DNA from: a virus
IMG/VR virus record: IMGVR_UViG_3300050821_007188
Coordinates: 1 to 62,201 of that record
Strand: one strand, 5' to 3'
Length of the DNA stretch: 62,201 nt
Below the pieces are notes generated by a model. The model made no database searches. It was not told the DNA's origin and saw only the letters and a list, made by a program, of their open reading frames with translations. This document shows, in pieces, positions 7,865 through 15,911 of this stretch (within the stretch, counting starts at the first letter, position 1; each line of letters opens with the position of its first letter). The position numbers and the translations under genes are program-made.

Positions 7865-8292
7865 ATCTCGTGAAAGTAATCTCTCTAGAGGAGAAACGCC
7901 GCTTGTGCAGGCTGTTTAATGCCGCCGCGGCAAACTGGAAGGCGTTCGATTGGGCCGTCAACCTGATTTGCAAGACGCTCGGCGTCGACGGCCGAGCGTC
8001 ATGTGAGCTTGTGGATGCAATTCTTGACGCGGCAACCGGGGGCAAGTCGACTGCTGGCGAATGGATCAAAGAATCTGGTTTTAGGGTCGTCGATCAGCCT
8101 CGCCGCCGTGGTCGTCGCCCCAAGTATTCAGCGGAGACGATCGTCCTGCTCGCCAGTGAGGGTCTGACGCACCGCGAGATTGCAGCCCGAGTGGGCTGTA
8201 CGCACGGAACAGTTGGCCACATCCTTGCGGGGCGGTCTCGGTCTGAGATCACCGGGATTGCTCGCGTTGCCGCCCCCTCCCCACCAGGGTAG
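7861..8292 (+). CDS. HTH DNA-binding protein
   Basis: This protein has 143 residues and a GTG start. The C-terminal region (RRRGRRPKYSAETIVLLA then GLTHREIAARVGCTHGTVGH) is a resolvase/Hin-type helix-turn-helix after an AT-hook-like basic patch. The N-terminal half is helical. It is the last gene of this rightward run, so a regulator that reads the next region is plausible. Confidence 0.7.
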   Translation: MNLVKVISLEEKRRLCRLFNAAAANWKAFDWAVNLICKTLGVDGRASCELVDAILDAATGGKSTAGEWIKESGFRVVDQPRRRGRRPKYSAETIVLLASEGLTHREIAARVGCTHGTVGHILAGRSRSEITGIARVAAPSPPG

Positions 8293-8520
8293 AATAGAAC
8301 TAATCCGCTCATGGCGGAGGTGGACGGCATCAGCCGTTGGGGCCGGCGAGGCTTACCCTTTGCCGGCTTCTTTGTGGCCCAGGTGATGGGGCCGCAGTAA
8401 AGTATCTCACGCCGGGCACCTTCGGGCCGTACCGACCCCCTCTGGTGGGCACGGGTGGCCCGAGGCGTTTCCTGGAATCGGCTGTTTTCCAATTTGTGAA
8501 AACACGGGCTTTTAGGAAAA
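8293..8520. other. Convergent intergenic region with hairpins
   Basis: No gene is seen here. It lies between a rightward and a leftward gene and contains the two hairpins listed next, plus a TAGAAT string right after the stop of the HTH gene that resembles -10 elements used elsewhere in this genome. Confidence 0.5.
8342..8373 (+). terminator. Possible rho-independent terminator
   Basis: GCCGGC at 8342-8347 pairs with GCCGGC at 8362-8367. An inner AGG/CCC-T region adds weak pairing, and a T-rich stretch (TTCTTT) follows. It is placed 50 bases after the stop of the rightward gene. Confidence 0.45.
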
Positions 8521-8526
8521 CTAGCC
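8480..8526 (-). terminator. Imperfect inverted repeat at gene end
   Basis: GGCTGTTTTCC (8480-8490) pairs with GGAAAACTAGCC (8515-8526) with one bulged base. A smaller GTTTTC/GAAAAC lies inside. It covers the stop codon of the leftward gene and could end transcription from either side. Confidence 0.4.
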
Positions 8527-9069
8527 GGCCCGCTTGCCGCCCTTGCCCAACCGTCTGTCGATCACAACCGGAAGCCCCCGTCCGCTCTCGCCCCCCGCGA
8601 ACAGCCGGACTTCCTCGCCCGTGTACGGGTCCATCATCAACTCGACTTCCTCGGCCGGGCCTGGCCGCGGGTCAATGATCCGCTCGGGATAGGGCATCGG
8701 GTATTCCCGCTCGCCCATCTCGGCCTTCCACGGCTTGATCGGCTTGCCGATATCGTCCCAGACGGGCCGGCTGATGGATCGCTCGACGATCTCCACCCGA
8801 ATCACGGCCGCCCCATAGGGCGTCAGTGTGACTTGCGGGATCTCTAGCGGCTCGCCGTTGAGCATGACCTGCGGGTCTTTCTCTGACCCGGCCCGGCCGA
8901 TCGACCAGCCGCAGGCCACCCGATCCCACACTTCGACCAGGCCGAGGGTCAACAGTTCTGCCGCCGTGGCTTCATCGGTGGCCGCGTCGAAGGCTTCGCG
9001 CGGCATCGTGGCAAGTTCGTGATCGGTAATGAGTGCGAGCGCCGCAAGGTGCAAGTCTGTTAGCTGCAT
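8521..9069 (-). CDS. Hypothetical protein
   Basis: This 182-residue leftward protein has a helical N-terminus (QLTDLHLAALALITDHELA). A beta-rich middle and an acidic stretch follow (EEVELMMDPYTGEEVRLF). It stands alone between rightward blocks. No family is recognised and the ribosome binding site is weak. Confidence 0.55.
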   Translation of the reverse strand: MQLTDLHLAALALITDHELATMPREAFDAATDEATAAELLTLGLVEVWDRVACGWSIGRAGSEKDPQVMLNGEPLEIPQVTLTPYGAAVIRVEIVERSISRPVWDDIGKPIKPWKAEMGEREYPMPYPERIIDPRPGPAEEVELMMDPYTGEEVRLFAGGESGRGLPVVIDRRLGKGGKRAG

Positions 9070-9330
9070 TGCCCCGGCCCCCTTTGCCCGGTGCTCTCAT
9101 GATACCGTTCCCGAAATAGGCTGGCGATTTATGTTGCTAAACCCACGGATTCGTGCTTGGCGAATGCGTCGCCGTCCCAAGTCGAATGTGAGACGTGATT
9201 TGTCGTTATAGTAGTGATAGAGGCATCGAACGATGCCGCCCATGAAATAGCCAACAATAATGCAGTAGGGTAGAGGCCCACGCTTTCGCGGGGCCGTGAC
9301 GCGACGCACGCGACGCTCCCGAGGCCGGGC
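9070..9330. other. Gap with no convincing gene
   Basis: This is about 260 bases between divergent genes. A leftward open frame covers part of it but has no ribosome binding site or family likeness. TTATAGT near 9207 could be a rightward -10. Nothing else is clear. Confidence 0.4.
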
Positions 9331-9576
9331 ATGACATCAATTGCAAGCCTGATCGGACCGACCGCCGCGCCTGACGAGCGTCCCGCCCCGCGTCGGCGTG
9401 GACGTCCCTCGCTGCTCAATGATCCCGACCACGTCGCCAAGCGGGCTTATGCTCTGCACGCACGCCGGGCCGGTGATCCCCTAAAGAAGATCGCCCGCGA
9501 CCTGAAGGTGTCCCGCGAGTGCCTTCGGCTGTGGTTTCGCGGCATGATCGGGCCGGGTGCTCGGCGATCGGCCTGA
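9331..9576 (+). CDS. Small HTH protein
   Basis: This 81-residue basic protein has an arginine-rich N-terminal half and then DPLKKIARDLKVSRECLRLW, a homeodomain-like helix-turn-helix. It is a possible regulator of the following membrane and lysis region. Confidence 0.6.
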   Translation: MTSIASLIGPTAAPDERPAPRRRGRPSLLNDPDHVAKRAYALHARRAGDPLKKIARDLKVSRECLRLWFRGMIGPGARRSA

Positions 9577-9579
9577 GCC

Positions 9580-9987
9580 ATGAACGCCACCATCTTCGTC
9601 GTCTCCTGGCTCCTCATGGGCGTCACCTACGCCCTCGGCTGGGTTTTTCCTGACGACTCATGGATGGCCAAACTCAATACGGCCGTGTTCGTCGCAGCCG
9701 CCGCCGGCGCGATCATCGACGACGATGTGATGCAGTTTCTCCGCGGCGCCTTCGCCACTATCAGCCAAGACGGCCTGTGGCTCCAGACCCGGACGCCCGT
9801 CTTCACATTCGTGCTCGCGGGCCTGTTCGGGGCCTGCTGCCTCCACCTGACCGTCGCCCGAATCCCGGGCCAGCCGATCCCGTGGGCGGCGGTGTCGCGA
9901 TGGACAGCGATACTCACTTCGGGCTTTATGGCCGGCTGCATCGTGGTCGTGCTGCTCCGCGGCCTCCAAGCTCCCGGCCAAGACTAG
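9580..9987 (+). CDS. Multi-TM membrane protein
   Basis: This 135-residue protein has about four hydrophobic segments (near 4-22, 31-48, 70-88, 103-122). Size and topology would allow a holin role, and it lies upstream of a secreted-domain protein and a cysteine peptidase. No holin family signature is seen, so the role is inference. Confidence 0.6.
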   Translation: MNATIFVVSWLLMGVTYALGWVFPDDSWMAKLNTAVFVAAAAGAIIDDDVMQFLRGAFATISQDGLWLQTRTPVFTFVLAGLFGACCLHLTVARIPGQPIPWAAVSRWTAILTSGFMAGCIVVVLLRGLQAPGQD

Positions 9988-10094
9988 TCGCCACCCTCCA
10001 CCTCCTCATCCATCCCTACCTGATCCTCGCGGCCTCCCCGTGGTTCGTCCGTTGGGTGGCCGCGGTTCTACGGTCGATCACGCCGCCGGAGTAG
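9900..10094 (+). CDS. Possible small overlapping membrane protein
   Basis: This 64-residue frame overlaps the preceding gene by 88 bases. Its hydrophobic end (HPYLILAASPWFVRWVAAVL) gives one membrane segment. It fills the gap to the next gene exactly, which is the main support. Confidence 0.3.
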   Translation: MDSDTHFGLYGRLHRGRAAPRPPSSRPRLVATLHLLIHPYLILAASPWFVRWVAAVLRSITPPE

Positions 10095-10098
10095 AACA

Positions 10099-10770
10099 GT
10101 GGCCACGCCTGTTACGCCCGCCAGCCCCAAATGGGGACTGCTCTTGATTATCACGGTGCTCGTCGCCGCGGCGGGCGCCGGCGGATGGTACTGGCATGAG
10201 CATCAGCATCCCGCGCCCCCGCCGGGGCCGGTGCCCGCACCGTCCGTGACGATCAGCGGGCCGACCACCGCGAAGGTTGGGCATCACGTCAAGTTGACCA
10301 TCGCGGCCGACCCCGGCGCGGCGATCGACTGGACCGCACCGACGGGCGACGCCTACGACTTCGAGCCCGAAGCAGATTCCCGTACTGTCCACTTCGTTGC
10401 CCGTCAGCCCGGAGACGCGAGCTTCTCTGCGTTGGCGCTGGGCGTGGTGAATGGCAAGCCGGCGATCGCGAAGGGGGCTTATAAGCTCACGGTTGAGCCG
10501 GATGGGGTGGTGCCGGTTCCGCCCGCGCCGACGCCCACCGATCCCCTATCTGTGGCTGCCATCGCCGAACTCAAGTCGCACGTTTCGGCGTGGGCCGCGA
10601 TCAAGGCGCAGCTTGCGGCCGGCACCCTGAAAGCCGCCGACATCCCCGCGGCTCTGGCCAGCCTCAAGACGCCTGCCGCCGCTGCTCTCTCGGCCCTGAT
10701 CGGCCAGGCAACGGACCAAGGCGCGGCGTTCGGGACGGTCGGTGCGGCCCAAGCGGGGATGCTCAAGTGA
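10099..10770 (+). CDS. Membrane-anchored Ig-like protein
   Basis: This 223-residue protein has an N-terminal signal anchor (about 12-30). A Pro-rich linker and a PKD/Ig-like domain follow (VTISGPTTAKVGHHVKLTI, then DWTAPTG). The C-terminal part is an Ala-rich helix. It would face the periplasm or outside. It ends overlapping the peptidase gene by one base (TGATG), so the two are likely made together. Confidence 0.6.
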   Translation: MATPVTPASPKWGLLLIITVLVAAAGAGGWYWHEHQHPAPPPGPVPAPSVTISGPTTAKVGHHVKLTIAADPGAAIDWTAPTGDAYDFEPEADSRTVHFVARQPGDASFSALALGVVNGKPAIAKGAYKLTVEPDGVVPVPPAPTPTDPLSVAAIAELKSHVSAWAAIKAQLAAGTLKAADIPAALASLKTPAAAALSALIGQATDQGAAFGTVGAAQAGMLK

Positions 10771-11663
10771 TGGACTACGAGTCGCTTGGCGGGTGGGTGC
10801 ATGATCCTGCCGAAGTCGGCAAGGTTCTGACCACGATGGACCGGCCGCTGTTCTCTCAGGCCGCGCCGCACCTGAGCGGATCTGGAACGGACAAGACGGT
10901 CCTGCTCTACAAGGCGTTCAAGGATGTGAACGGGGACTACATCCCGTATACCGCCCAGCAGATCGGCGACTGCGTCAGCATGGGGTGGGGCCACGGGACG
11001 GACCTCCTCGAATGCGTCCAGATCGCCATCGGCAAGAAAGCCGAAACGCTCAAGCAGACCGCCACGGAAGCCGTTTACGGCATGGCCCGGGTCGACATCG
11101 GCGGCGGCGGCATGCGGGGCGATGGTGCGGTCGGGGCATGGGCGGCGAAAGCCGTCAGCACGCTCGGAACTGTGGACCGTGACGTCGTCGGCCCTTACTC
11201 CGGCCAGCGGGCCAGGGAATGGGGCCGGTCGGGCGTGCCTGCTGCGATTAAGTCCCAAGCCGGTGCCCACAAGGTCAAGACCGTCTCGCTCGTCTCGACC
11301 TACGAGGAGCTAGAGGACGCGCTGGCCAACGGCTACCCCGTGCCAGTGTGTTCCAACCAAGGCTTTGCGCTCACCCGCGACGCGAACGGCTTCTGTCGGC
11401 CCCGGGGAGTCTGGGGACACTGCATGCTGATCGTCGGCACGCGGACCGATATCCCCGGCGCGTGCGTCTTCCAGAGTTGGGGGATGGACAGCCCGACCGG
11501 CCCGCTCGCCCTCGACCAACCGCCGAACTCGTTTTGGGCCGATCGCCAGACCGTAGCCGACATGCTCGCGATGCAGGACTCGTTTTCGATGTCGAACTTC
11601 GACGGATACCCCGGGCAACCTCTGCCCGATCACTGGACCCTCACGGACGCCATCGCGCTATGA
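10770..11663 (+). CDS. Papain-like cysteine peptidase
   Basis: This protein has 297 residues. It shows the order of a C1-type peptidase: QQIGDCVSMGWGHG (glutamine and probable catalytic Cys near residue 70), a long middle, then WGHCMLIVGT (catalytic His) and FQSWGMDSP in place of the papain NSWG box. There is no signal peptide. It sits among membrane proteins, so a lysis or host-wall role is possible. Processing of phage proteins is the alternative. Confidence 0.65.
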   Translation: MDYESLGGWVHDPAEVGKVLTTMDRPLFSQAAPHLSGSGTDKTVLLYKAFKDVNGDYIPYTAQQIGDCVSMGWGHGTDLLECVQIAIGKKAETLKQTATEAVYGMARVDIGGGGMRGDGAVGAWAAKAVSTLGTVDRDVVGPYSGQRAREWGRSGVPAAIKSQAGAHKVKTVSLVSTYEELEDALANGYPVPVCSNQGFALTRDANGFCRPRGVWGHCMLIVGTRTDIPGACVFQSWGMDSPTGPLALDQPPNSFWADRQTVADMLAMQDSFSMSNFDGYPGQPLPDHWTLTDAIAL

Positions 11664-12091
11664 TCGATCTATTGGCCGCTGCTATTGCCGACTCGCCTCC
11701 CGCCATCGTCCGTGCCGCCGAGCCGCCCTCCGTTCCTACTGTCTGTGCCTGCGGCGACGACTGCGGCTGCAACCACAAGGCCCATAAGCAGGCCGCCGAC
11801 ATCACGAAGCTCATCGCTGAGAACAAGCAGTTGAAGGCGGACCTGGCCTTCGCGATTAGCGCGGTCGCCCCCGTGCCGCCCCCGGCCGTCGAACCGCCTC
11901 CCACTCCCGTCGAGCCCGTCCGCGGATGGCTTCTTGCCGCGAACGGCGTCCAGGTCTGGGGATGGATGGACGGCGGCGTGATCCGCTACTTTCCGGCGGA
12001 GCAGCCGGCACCTGCCGCGCAGCCTGTGCGAGTCTCGGCCCCGTCGTCCTGCTACACGAACGCGAGGGGCCAGCGGGTTTGCCCGCGATGA
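11660..12091 (+). CDS. Cys-rich coiled-coil protein
   Basis: This 143-residue protein has CACGDDCGCNHKAHK (a metal-binding-like cluster). A short coiled coil follows (ADITKLIAENKQLKADLAF), then a proline-rich linker and a C-terminal beta part. It starts on the ATGA overlap with the peptidase gene. The function is unknown. Confidence 0.6.
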   Translation: MIDLLAAAIADSPPAIVRAAEPPSVPTVCACGDDCGCNHKAHKQAADITKLIAENKQLKADLAFAISAVAPVPPPAVEPPPTPVEPVRGWLLAANGVQVWGWMDGGVIRYFPAEQPAPAAQPVRVSAPSSCYTNARGQRVCPR

Positions 12092-12525
12092 GCCCGTTCG
12101 CATGGCTCTACGCTCAGCTTCTCGCCGCGATCAAGTACCTGCGCGGTCTCGGTCAGCCGCCGGCCGCGCCGACCACTCATCCCCTTATCTCAATCCAACG
12201 GGAGTCCTCGACCATGTACCAGCTCACCGATACCGTCACGAAGTCCGCCGATCCTGACGTCGTCAAGACTACGGTCTACGTCGCCCTGAACGGCGCCACG
12301 CCGCCCACCGCGATCGACGCGACGGCCGGCGCCGCGAGCTTCAACGCGGCCGTGACCGACGCCTATTCGACGTTCTATATCTACACGAACAAGGCCGGCA
12401 AGGAATCGGGGCCGAGCCCCGCGTCGGCTGGTCTCGTGTCGAGTCTGATCGCCGCGCCGGCCGCGCCGACCACGGCCCCGGTTGTGGCTGTTACGGGTGA
12501 GACGCCCGACGCGCCGACGAGCTAA
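12088..12525 (+). CDS. Small protein with Ig-like C-terminal part
   Basis: This 145-residue frame starts on an ATGA overlap. The first 40 residues are amphipathic (FAWLYAQLLAAIKYLRGLG). From residue 43 (MYQLTDTVTK, ATG at 12214 with GGGAG upstream) a beta-rich domain begins. The internal ATG may be a second start or the true one. Confidence 0.55.
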   Translation: MSPFAWLYAQLLAAIKYLRGLGQPPAAPTTHPLISIQRESSTMYQLTDTVTKSADPDVVKTTVYVALNGATPPTAIDATAGAASFNAAVTDAYSTFYIYTNKAGKESGPSPASAGLVSSLIAAPAAPTTAPVVAVTGETPDAPTS

Positions 12526-12574
12526 CGAAATCACCTGCCCACCCTTGACCGCAAGGCATCGGTGGGTATCCGGC

Positions 12575-12643
12575 ATCAGGGAGAGACGGTCTCCATCGGG
12601 GCTCATAACTCCGACTCCCCGGGTTCGACTCCCGGCCCTGGTA
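12575..12643 (+). tRNA. tRNA-Met(CAT)-like element with shrunken D-arm
   Basis: It folds by hand as a tRNA. The acceptor is 12575-12581 with 12636-12642 (7 pairs, one G-T). The anticodon stem is CGGGG/CTCCG with loop CTCATAA (anticodon CAT at 12604-12606). The variable loop has 5 bases. The T-stem CCGGG/CCCGG has loop TTCGACT. The D-arm is only GAGA/TCTC with a 3-base loop, and total length is 69. CCA is not encoded. It may be a true but odd tRNA, or a host tRNA 3' fragment marking an old integration site. Confidence 0.55.
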
Positions 12644-13251
12644 TGAAGGAAGCCGCCTTGATCTCCATCACCCTCGCCCTCCTCCTAAGCCCATCGTCCT
12701 ACGCCCACGACTGGCGGTCCCCGGACTATCGGGTGAGGGAAGCGGCGACGGTGAGGCTAGAGCGGCTTGGGCCGTACGCTTACCCCATCTGCACCGCACT
12801 GAGCCGGCATAGGGATGCCGAGGTCCGCAATCGGGCACTCGGGACGTTCGCCCGGCTGTACGAGGTGAAGCGGCCGCTCGCCTCGGCCGAGTTCCCTCGC
12901 TACTCCAGTCTGGTTCGGGCCGTTACGTGGGGCATGCCGACGCGGCTTGCCGGTCGGGTTCAGGCGGCGATGAACGATAGGCTGCGGGATCAGTGGATGG
13001 CCTGGGTTGGCCTCGAACAGTACAAGCGGCAGACGCCCGCGCAGGACACGCTGAGCGATCGGGCCTTTGCCCTGTATTTCATGGACTCTCTGGTCTGGCG
13101 TAAGCGATTCCCGCCGGCCATTGCTCAGTCGATCGTGAACCGTGCGGCGTGGCTCGAACAGCAAGAGTATCTCGTGAGCCGCTGGCGATCGTTCGACTTT
13201 CTGACCGCCGTCAAGAACACCTGCGAATGGATCTGGCCCGGTGAACAGTGA
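12643..13251 (+). CDS. Secreted HEAT-like protein
   Basis: This 202-residue protein has a signal peptide (residues 1-21, ending SSYAH). HEAT-like helices follow (YRVREAATVRLERLGPYAYP, then DAEVRNRALGTFARL), a style common in planctomycete proteins. The ATG overlaps the last base of the tRNA-like element and lacks a ribosome binding site. Longer upstream reading runs through the tRNA-like bases and is rejected. Confidence 0.55.
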   Translation: MKEAALISITLALLLSPSSYAHDWRSPDYRVREAATVRLERLGPYAYPICTALSRHRDAEVRNRALGTFARLYEVKRPLASAEFPRYSSLVRAVTWGMPTRLAGRVQAAMNDRLRDQWMAWVGLEQYKRQTPAQDTLSDRAFALYFMDSLVWRKRFPPAIAQSIVNRAAWLEQQEYLVSRWRSFDFLTAVKNTCEWIWPGEQ

Positions 13252-13472
13252 AGGCGTCCGGGATCAACCGGCGATCGAGCCCATGCGACGATGCTGCCGA
13301 GCCGTTCTGGCCCTGGCTTAGCCGCCTTCTGATCCGCCCTTGGTGCGTTGCGTGGCGGCTTGTCGTGCTGGCCTTCGGCGATGAGCCCGACCCCTTCGAG
13401 CGGGGAGGCGAGGCGTGCGAATCCTCCCCCGCACCCTCACCCGCTGGCCCGCCGAAGACTGGCGGCAGATGA
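13248..13472 (+). CDS. Small amphipathic membrane protein
   Basis: This 74-residue protein starts at a GTG overlapping the prior stop. FWPWLSRLLIRPWCVAW is a Trp/Arg-rich membrane-seeking helix. It is the first of a run of very small membrane proteins, a possible holin or antiholin group. Confidence 0.5.
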   Translation: MKASGINRRSSPCDDAAEPFWPWLSRLLIRPWCVAWRLVVLAFGDEPDPFERGGEACESSPAPSPAGPPKTGGR

Positions 13473-13834
13473 GCGATCAGTACGAGACGGTCGAGATCGA
13501 CACCTACACGCTTGAAGATGCAGCCTATCGGGCTGCAATGGATGATCTAGCACGGCTCATGCCGAACGACGCCGAGTGGGACATCTTGGCGCGGGAGTTT
13601 CCGCCGCCCCAGTCTTGGCATGACGAACAGTGGGAGTTTCCGCCAATGGCCACGTTTCTCGCTACCGTCAAGTCCGACTTCGCCGCCGTCGAGGCCGCTT
13701 TGATCGCCAACTCGCCCTGGGAGATCAAGGTCGGCGTCGCGATCTTCGGCGTGCTCGGGGCCGTGCTCCGCGCGGTGTTCGCGGGTGTGGTTGCGGTGGC
13801 GAAGTCGCTGTATTCCAGTGCGACGGGGAAGTAA
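13415..13834 (+). CDS. Membrane protein with acidic N-terminus
   Basis: This 139-residue frame starts at a GTG with GGGGAGG. The ATG at 13469 (MSDQYETVEIDTYT) is an alternative start. The first part is acidic. The C-terminus has a hydrophobic segment (VGVAIFGVLGAVLRAVFAGV), as in some holins. It overlaps both neighbours. Confidence 0.55.
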   Translation: MRILPRTLTRWPAEDWRQMSDQYETVEIDTYTLEDAAYRAAMDDLARLMPNDAEWDILAREFPPPQSWHDEQWEFPPMATFLATVKSDFAAVEAALIANSPWEIKVGVAIFGVLGAVLRAVFAGVVAVAKSLYSSATGK

Positions 13835-14022
13835 TGAAGGACGCGATCGCGTACGCCGTTTTTATCCTCGTTGGCCCGTTCGTGGCTCTCGGCGTCCTCT
13901 TCTTTTGCGGTGCCATCGTGTTCATGGTGCTCGGGACATGGTGGGAGATCGGCCGGATCGTCGCGGGCCTGATCCGCGGCGAATCGATTCACGACCTCTG
14001 TCCTAGCCGGGAATGGCCATGA
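13834..14022 (+). CDS. Small two-TM protein
   Basis: This 62-residue protein has hydrophobic stretches AIAYAVFILVGPFVALGVLF and GAIVFMVLGTWWEIG. The ATG overlaps the upstream TAA. It is a holin-sized candidate. Confidence 0.55.
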   Translation: MKDAIAYAVFILVGPFVALGVLFFCGAIVFMVLGTWWEIGRIVAGLIRGESIHDLCPSREWP

Positions 14023-14153
14023 ACTCCACCGTGCTGCTTTGGGTGGTGCTGCTGGCCATCCCGGCCGTCTTCGCCTGGACGTGGTTCCTGTATCACGAGC
14101 CGATCGCCGAGTGGATGGGGAAGAAGTTTACCGACCTATTCCCGAGGAAGTAA
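14019..14153 (+). CDS. 44-residue single-TM protein
   Basis: MNSTVLLWVVLLAIPAVFAW begins a short protein with one membrane helix and a basic tail (WMGKKFTDLFPRK). It overlaps both neighbours by a few bases, which supports translation coupling. Confidence 0.5.
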   Translation: MNSTVLLWVVLLAIPAVFAWTWFLYHEPIAEWMGKKFTDLFPRK

Positions 14154-14245
14154 TGGCCCGCACCGCCCTGGGCCTACTCGCCGGCATCTTCGCGACCGGC
14201 CTATTCTTCGTCCTGCTAATCCAAGCCCTCGCGATGGTGTTGTGA
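14153..14245 (+). CDS. 30-residue single-TM peptide
   Basis: This tiny protein is almost all membrane helix (LGLLAGIFATGLFFVLLIQA). Its ATG lies in the TAATG overlap with the previous gene and its TGA overlaps the next ATG. The tight coupling on both sides is the evidence. Confidence 0.45.
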   Translation: MARTALGLLAGIFATGLFFVLLIQALAMVL

Positions 14246-14559
14246 TGGACCAGCCGCCTGACCACCCAATCGCCAAGCCCCTATCGGCAAAACTGCGCGA
14301 CGCCGCGAACAAGGGGCTCGACCTGTTCCGGTCCCAGTTCCCGTCTGGCCGTCCGACGTTCGAGGATTTTGGCAAAAGTGCGGCCACGGGGATCGGCCTC
14401 GGCTTCTTCGGCTTCGCCCTGCACCTGATCGGCTGGGCCTTCATGGGAGTGTCGAACCTCGACGCTGAGCCGATTAGCCGGTTCGCACTGCTGGCGGTCG
14501 GTTGGACGCTGGTGCACTTCGCCTATCTGGTGGCGAGACAGCCGCACGTTCCGCTTTGA
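14245..14559 (+). CDS. Two-TM protein
   Basis: This 104-residue protein has a basic N-terminal helical part. Two membrane segments follow (GIGLGFFGFALHLIGWAFMG and FALLAVGWTLVHFAYLVA). It is coupled to the upstream TGA. Function unknown; a lysis or superinfection role is possible. Confidence 0.55.
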   Translation: MDQPPDHPIAKPLSAKLRDAANKGLDLFRSQFPSGRPTFEDFGKSAATGIGLGFFGFALHLIGWAFMGVSNLDAEPISRFALLAVGWTLVHFAYLVARQPHVPL

Positions 14560-14572
14560 GGGAGCCGATCGG

Positions 14573-14800
14573 ATGCGATGGAACAGTGAGTTTCGCGGCC
14601 CCTACTTCGGCGACACGCGAGTTCGCGAGGGCTTCCTGTTCTTCCCCGTAACGCTCAACGATGAGACGCGATGGCTTGAATGGGCGCGGTGGGAAGAATT
14701 CCTGGACCGCTTCGGCGAAGACTGGACCCCGTGGTGGCATAAGAGCAAGTGGCTGCCCGACGCCAAGCCTGAGCCGATCGACGAACTTCCTGTCTCTTGA
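14573..14800 (+). CDS. Hypothetical protein rich in Trp and acidic residues
   Basis: This 75-residue protein has ETRWLEWARWEEFLDRFGEDW. It starts behind GGGAG. Family unknown. Confidence 0.55.
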   Translation: MRWNSEFRGPYFGDTRVREGFLFFPVTLNDETRWLEWARWEEFLDRFGEDWTPWWHKSKWLPDAKPEPIDELPVS

Positions 14801-14883
14801 CCTTCTCGCCGCCGAGACCCCGCCCGATGCACGGCCACGCTTCCCCGCCGCTGGGGCCGCCGCAAATCACGCCCGACGGGACC

Positions 14884-15600
14884 ATGACATCTTCGTGGAA
14901 TCAAGACAATATTAGTAAGTACGAATATATAACAAAATACGAACAGGATACTGGTTTCATGGTGGTCCGCGAGTACAGCGATCCCTCAACGACGGAAAAG
15001 CGTTATCGCGAGTCCGATTCTCGGCTTCGGCTTGTGCGCGATCTTTTTGATCAGATGATTGACGCTCCGCTCTTCCAGCGTCGCCGCACTTCGCAGGACA
15101 TCTTGGGCATCGCCACCCCCAGCGAGGTACTTGCCGTGGCGATTCCCACTGCCGGGCGTCACATTTACGAGGGCCGATTGCTGGCAGCCGCTTCGTTGCT
15201 CGGGCGATACGGCGAGCGGGCATGGCCTGTGCTCCGGGAACTCGCTCGGTCGATGAGGCCGGAATGTGAATGCTTCGTGCCGGTAATCGCCAGGATGGAG
15301 ACCATTGCTGAGGATGACCGGATTCGAGCACTGACCGATCTGGCGCGCAATCCAGATCCAAGCACGCGAGAGCGCGTCCTGGACGCGATTGACGAATTCG
15401 CACCGGAGAAAACCACTGCCGTCCTTGAGGCACTTGCCGATCCGCAGTGGAAGGGCGATCTTGCCTACGACGGAGCCCGCGAACGCCTCGAATCGGTGCG
15501 AGCCGTTGAGCGGCCGTGCCAGCCGGGCATGAGGGCAAGTACAGCCCGTCAGAGTGCACCGGATGCAAGAAGAAGCCGCGAATCGGCGACCCGGACTTAG
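14884..15600 (+). CDS. HEAT-like protein, 3' end fused to foreign DNA
   Basis: This frame has 238 residues. Residues from about 60 are HEAT-like helices (ATPSEVLAVAIPTAGRHIYEGR, LLAAASLLGRYGERAWPVL). The last 30 residues are low-complexity and read over the 5' end of a transposase-like remnant, so the natural C-terminus is probably lost. The N-terminal codons are unusually AT-rich (around 14910-14945), unlike neighbours, which suggests transfer. Confidence 0.5.
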   Translation: MTSSWNQDNISKYEYITKYEQDTGFMVVREYSDPSTTEKRYRESDSRLRLVRDLFDQMIDAPLFQRRRTSQDILGIATPSEVLAVAIPTAGRHIYEGRLLAAASLLGRYGERAWPVLRELARSMRPECECFVPVIARMETIAEDDRIRALTDLARNPDPSTRERVLDAIDEFAPEKTTAVLEALADPQWKGDLAYDGARERLESVRAVERPCQPGMRASTARQSAPDARRSRESATRT

Positions 15601-15911
15601 AGAAGGTCAGCACGTCCTACGTGGAGCGTCAGAACCTGACGCAACGGATGTCGAACCGCCGGATGACCCGGCTGACGAATGCGTTCTCAAAGAAGGTCGA
15701 GAATCACGAGCACGCGGTCGCGCTCCATTACTTTCATTACAACTTCGTCCGCAAGCACATGACGCTCAAGACGACCCCGGCCGTCGCCGCCGGCATCGCG
15801 GCATCGCCATTGACGATGCTTGACCTCGTTAAGATGATCGAAGCTGAAGAAGCCAAGGCCGGCGGAAGGCTGACGGATTACTTGCCGTCGTCAGCCGGCA
15901 ATTCAAAGTGA
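15516..15911 (+). pseudogene. IS1-type transposase C-terminal remnant
   Basis: This 131-residue frame holds TSYVERQNLTQRMSNRRMTR, then LTNAFSKKVENHEHAVALHY and FHYNFVRKHMTLKTTPAVAA. This is the C-terminal signature of IS1-like DDE transposases. The N-terminal catalytic part is missing, and no terminal inverted repeats were seen. The preceding ORF runs into it in another frame. Confidence 0.75.

Noticed and set aside
9097-9309. Leftward 70-codon frame
   Set aside because: Basic low-pattern sequence without ribosome binding site or family.
10479-11270. 263-codon leftward frame
   Set aside because: Lies over the Ig-like and peptidase genes; no ribosome binding site and no motif.
12562-12642. 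N-terminal extension of the HEAT-like secreted protein
   Set aside because: The extra 27 codons read through the tRNA-like element and would hide the signal peptide.
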